Assembly: GCA_963457665.1 (NCBI GenBank)
Contig: OY735206.1
Span: 25,371,710 to 25,435,709 of the forward strand
Reading direction: 5' to 3'
DNA: 64,000 bases
DNA from: Thysanoteuthis rhombus
Lineage: Eukaryota; Mollusca; Cephalopoda; Oegopsida; Thysanoteuthidae
The notes beneath the pieces are model-generated. The model was not told the DNA's origin, did no database searches, and saw only the letters and a list, made by a program, of their open reading frames with translations. This document shows positions 61,334 to 64,000 of the stretch, piece after piece (position 1 is the stretch's first letter; each line of letters opens with the position of its first letter). Both the position numbers and the translations under genes were made by a program.

Positions 61334-61354
61334 CCTTGTAAGTGAACTGGTAGC
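61334..61354 (-). CDS. Candidate 21-nt microexon of the guanylate cyclase gene
   Basis: On the minus strand a 21-nt block is bounded by a pyrimidine-rich TTTTCAG acceptor and a GTAGGT donor. Read with one base carried over at each end, it gives Y-Q-F-T-Y-K and then the first base of a Glu codon. Joined to the exon at 54994 this produces F-T-Y-K-E-I-I-E-R-V. That matches the family pattern at this place, where natriuretic receptors have L-S-P-K-E-I-I-E-R-V. The intron to the next exon would be about 6.3 kb and phase 1, which fits. Because the block is so short, a chance match is possible, and a longer exon using an upstream acceptor cannot be excluded. Confidence 0.4.
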
Positions 61355-61429
61355 CTGAAAATGAATAAAGTTTCAGAGTTTTGTTGACATGATACAAAAT
61401 ATGAAAACAAAAATTACAGAGCACACATT

Positions 61430-63270
61430 AAAAGCCAAGCCTACAGATAAATTGGAAGCCGGGGATCTGGAAAGATGATAAAAATCACAAAGAGAGTCTC
61501 AGCTTATTGGCAAACAATGCACTCAACTTCTCCAGTCTGCAGACGATGTTAATAAGCAGAATTTTATTCAAAATTTTTGCAGGACAGTGAATCTCAAACT
61601 TTGAGTCAACAGTACAATAGTGTGCTGTAAGTATCTCTCATTACCATAAAGTCTAGTTCGTTCCAATCTTTCAGCTCTGTAACGAGTAGATTTTTTAAAT
61701 CATTTTGTTATCTGATCAGGGTGATATTCACTCTAATATACATAAATTCCTTGAGAATACGTCGAAAGTTGTCAGAATGATAGCGGAATCACCCTCCTTC
61801 TTTGTTAAATCGTTCCAATTGGAAAAAAATCGAACTTTGAAGTTCAGTTTATATTGAAATGTTTACTAATGGTAAAGCAGACATGACTTTTACTGCTCAA
61901 ATATTTCATCGGCAAATTATGAGACTGGAAAGAAATGAATACATATTCCAAACAAGCTTTGCGACTACATTAAACATCAAAAGGTATCAACCCATTAACC
62001 TCAGATGAGGATAATTTTCGTTATAGCTAATGAATGACGAACTCAAAATTTTTCCTGTTTCATTTTGATTAATGACAATTCTGTTCTTTCTGTAAATCAG
62101 GTTTTTTTTTAATCTTGCAGTGAATAACTAGCAATGGATAATTTCCTAATGGACAAGGGCATTTATCTTGCGGTGTATAGGTATATCTTTCCGCCACCTG
62201 CTGTAGTTAATGGGTCAATTGGAACAAGGGATTACAGCGTTTGTGCATAGAGAAATACCCGGATAAGCAAACATATTAATCTAGGGTTTACAAGGGATCG
62301 TCTGGATACTGGCAGGTATTTGAGAAGTTTGGAAGTTCATGACAGCGGTTCTTAAATCTTGGCCACCACAACCATCTTAAGTAGTTGGCCCTTGACTCAA
62401 CAACCCGTCGCATCTTCAACAAAATTTGGCACAGAGATGGCTATTTCGAATATGTGAAAAAAATGTAATATAAATAATATTTGGAGTTTTCTTTGAGACT
62501 TTCACCTTCATCTTGGTTCATGAGTTGCTTTTGACACGGACCAATTCCCTTCAGGCAGTGGCTGAATAGCGTTCCATCAGCTGGCGTAAACGGTGCCTCC
62601 GTTGGGGAGGTGGAATCGAATTTTATGTTCTTTCTTATCGAATTATACGTTATTTAAACACTCCCTGGGGGAAGGCAGCAAACATTGTAACAAAAAGAAA
62701 ACTAATAAATTGAGATGAAGACGAAATGTAGCCATATTTTCTAAAACTGATGAAAATTCAAAATACCTCGTCAAATAGGAAATACCAAAAACGAGGAATG
62801 CATTAAAATGAATTTTAATATATTGTGTCCATCATGATGCTATGCAAACGCTTAAGAGAATCCCTGAGATGATTTATCACTAATTAATCTAACTCTTCCT
62901 GGCGTTCATGCCGTTTCCATTAACCTCAAGAAATTGGAGTGGGATTATTCCATCTAGGTTTGGTACTTATCAATGATTTTTCTGATGCGAAATGGGATTT
63001 TGAATTAGTAAGCATTTAGAGCTGTTGAAGCGTCAAGAAGTTCCGAACATCCTTGCTTTTTGATTTCAGATAAAGTAGGAAAACTATATAAACAATCAGA
63101 TGCTTTGACATGGAAATATTCAGAGAGTTCCTATCACTTTAGATATATATATATGTACTTTCACCTAAATATATCTGTACTTTCACATTAAATATATTTG
63201 TGCTTTGGAGTGATGACATCTATAAAAATTTCTATTTTGAAAGGACCCGGTGGAAAGGTGACATTTGGAA
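61430..63270. other. AT-rich sequence upstream of the candidate microexon
   Basis: Apart from dispersed repeat family 2 at 62.1 kb nothing was recognised. The preceding cyclase exon was looked for and not found. Confidence 0.45.
62110..62250 (+). repeat. Dispersed repeat family 2, copy
   Basis: CTAGCAATGGATAATTTCCT, GCATTTATCTTGCGGTGTAT and CCGCCACCTGCTGTAGTTAA match the copies at 11.05 and 15.5 kb. Confidence 0.55.
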
Positions 63271-63272
63271 CC

Positions 63273-63425
<153 letters not shown>

Positions 63426-63429
63426 CAAT

Positions 63430-64000
63430 GACATTATTTTCAGTGCGCCTGAAGTGTTTTTTCAATATAAAGTAGACAGTTTATGAGAAGTGATAGCAAC
63501 TTTCAAGAGGGAGAACACAAAGTGGGTAATCGATTGAAACGCAACAAACTTATAGCACGTGGGAAGTGAAAATGCACACTACTGTCAAAAATGAGAAGAA
63601 AAATTTGTTTCCGAGAATTTTTTCCGGTGATACAAAATTGGATGATGAATTTAAACTTGAATTTGATATGTAATTCCTCTTGCATTGTTTATAATAGTCG
63701 TCTTTTGATGGGAAATTTTTGATAAATCAGTAGATGTTCCCCACCACCGCCACCACCACACGCACACTAAATAGTTGGGAGGAGAGAGAAGACATTGACT
63801 CTCAAAAACATGTAAACATATCTTATGAGAATGATAGTGGATAGGGATTTACTCTCAAATAAATAAGTCGGTTTACGGACGGCAATTAATCACTACGTGA
63901 AGTGCAACCACATCTCCTTCCGACCAGGCAACTCATTTTTCTGCTGCTGCCCGTCCCATCTTCTGTAGGGGTTTGATGATTTAAAATGCCTTTTGGAGTC
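63430..64000. other. Window end, nothing recognised
   Basis: Unique AT-rich sequence with a short CCACCRCC run at 63740-63760. Confidence 0.5.

Overview
The window looks like intronic and intergenic DNA from a large, repeat-rich invertebrate animal genome. A mollusc is likely and a cephalopod is my best guess. The signs are very long introns with clean GT/AG borders, more than twenty long (TA)n tracts, tRNA-derived SINEs, and RTE-like, R2/R4-like, Penelope-like and Tc1/mariner elements. There is no bacterial, plasmid or phage signal. The species call is inference; no species-diagnostic sequence was recognised.

The one host gene I can support is a membrane (receptor-type) guanylate cyclase on the minus strand. 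Five exons join in frame with matching intron phases. In transcription order they are 54994-54814 (end of the kinase-homology domain), 24030-23890 (dimerisation helix/linker), 13249-13126 (start of the cyclase domain), 8358-8115 (cyclase core) and 5973-5875 (cyclase, nucleotide-binding part). A possible 21-nt microexon lies further upstream at 61354-61334. The introns are about 30.8, 10.6, 4.8 and 2.1 kb, so almost everything between 5.9 and 55 kb is intron of this gene. The receptor part, transmembrane segment and C-terminus are not recognised in the window.

Mobile elements fill the introns. At 26.8-30.8 kb lies an apparently intact non-LTR retrotransposon (minus strand, one 1196-residue ORF) with a Myb-like N-terminus, a reverse transcriptase with YMDD, a CCHC knuckle and a C-terminal PD..D endonuclease (R2/R4 group). 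Three decayed relatives lie at 26.3-26.8, 31.9-32.4 and 49.25-50.5 kb. Several 3' ends run into (TAA)n, which recalls TAA-targeting elements such as Dong. RTE-like remnants occur at about 9.1, 15.9, 25.0, 33.1, 34.0, 48.9, 52.4, 59.1 and 60.4 kb. A Penelope-like cluster at 19.4-21.7 kb contains two hammerhead-like motifs and a palindrome with 278-bp arms around a 24-bp spacer. Mariner and Tc1 transposase remnants lie at about 6.3, 7.4, 14.1 and 20.1 kb, and a probable 126-bp MITE at 3.5 kb.

Smaller repeats include a roughly 215-bp tRNA-derived SINE family (at least six copies, mostly in the first 5.4 kb), other tRNA-like SINE heads, a ~272-bp direct-repeat pair at 30.9/31.6 kb, a ~30-bp minisatellite at 37.1-38.0 kb, and long polypurine/polypyrimidine stretches at 45.6-47.0 and 54.0-54.8 kb. 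Elsewhere I see AT-rich unique sequence without supportable genes.

No clearly new biological system is evident. The observations most worth checking are the Penelope/hammerhead palindrome, the TAA-associated retrotransposon series, the paired direct repeats, and the candidate microexon in the cyclase gene.
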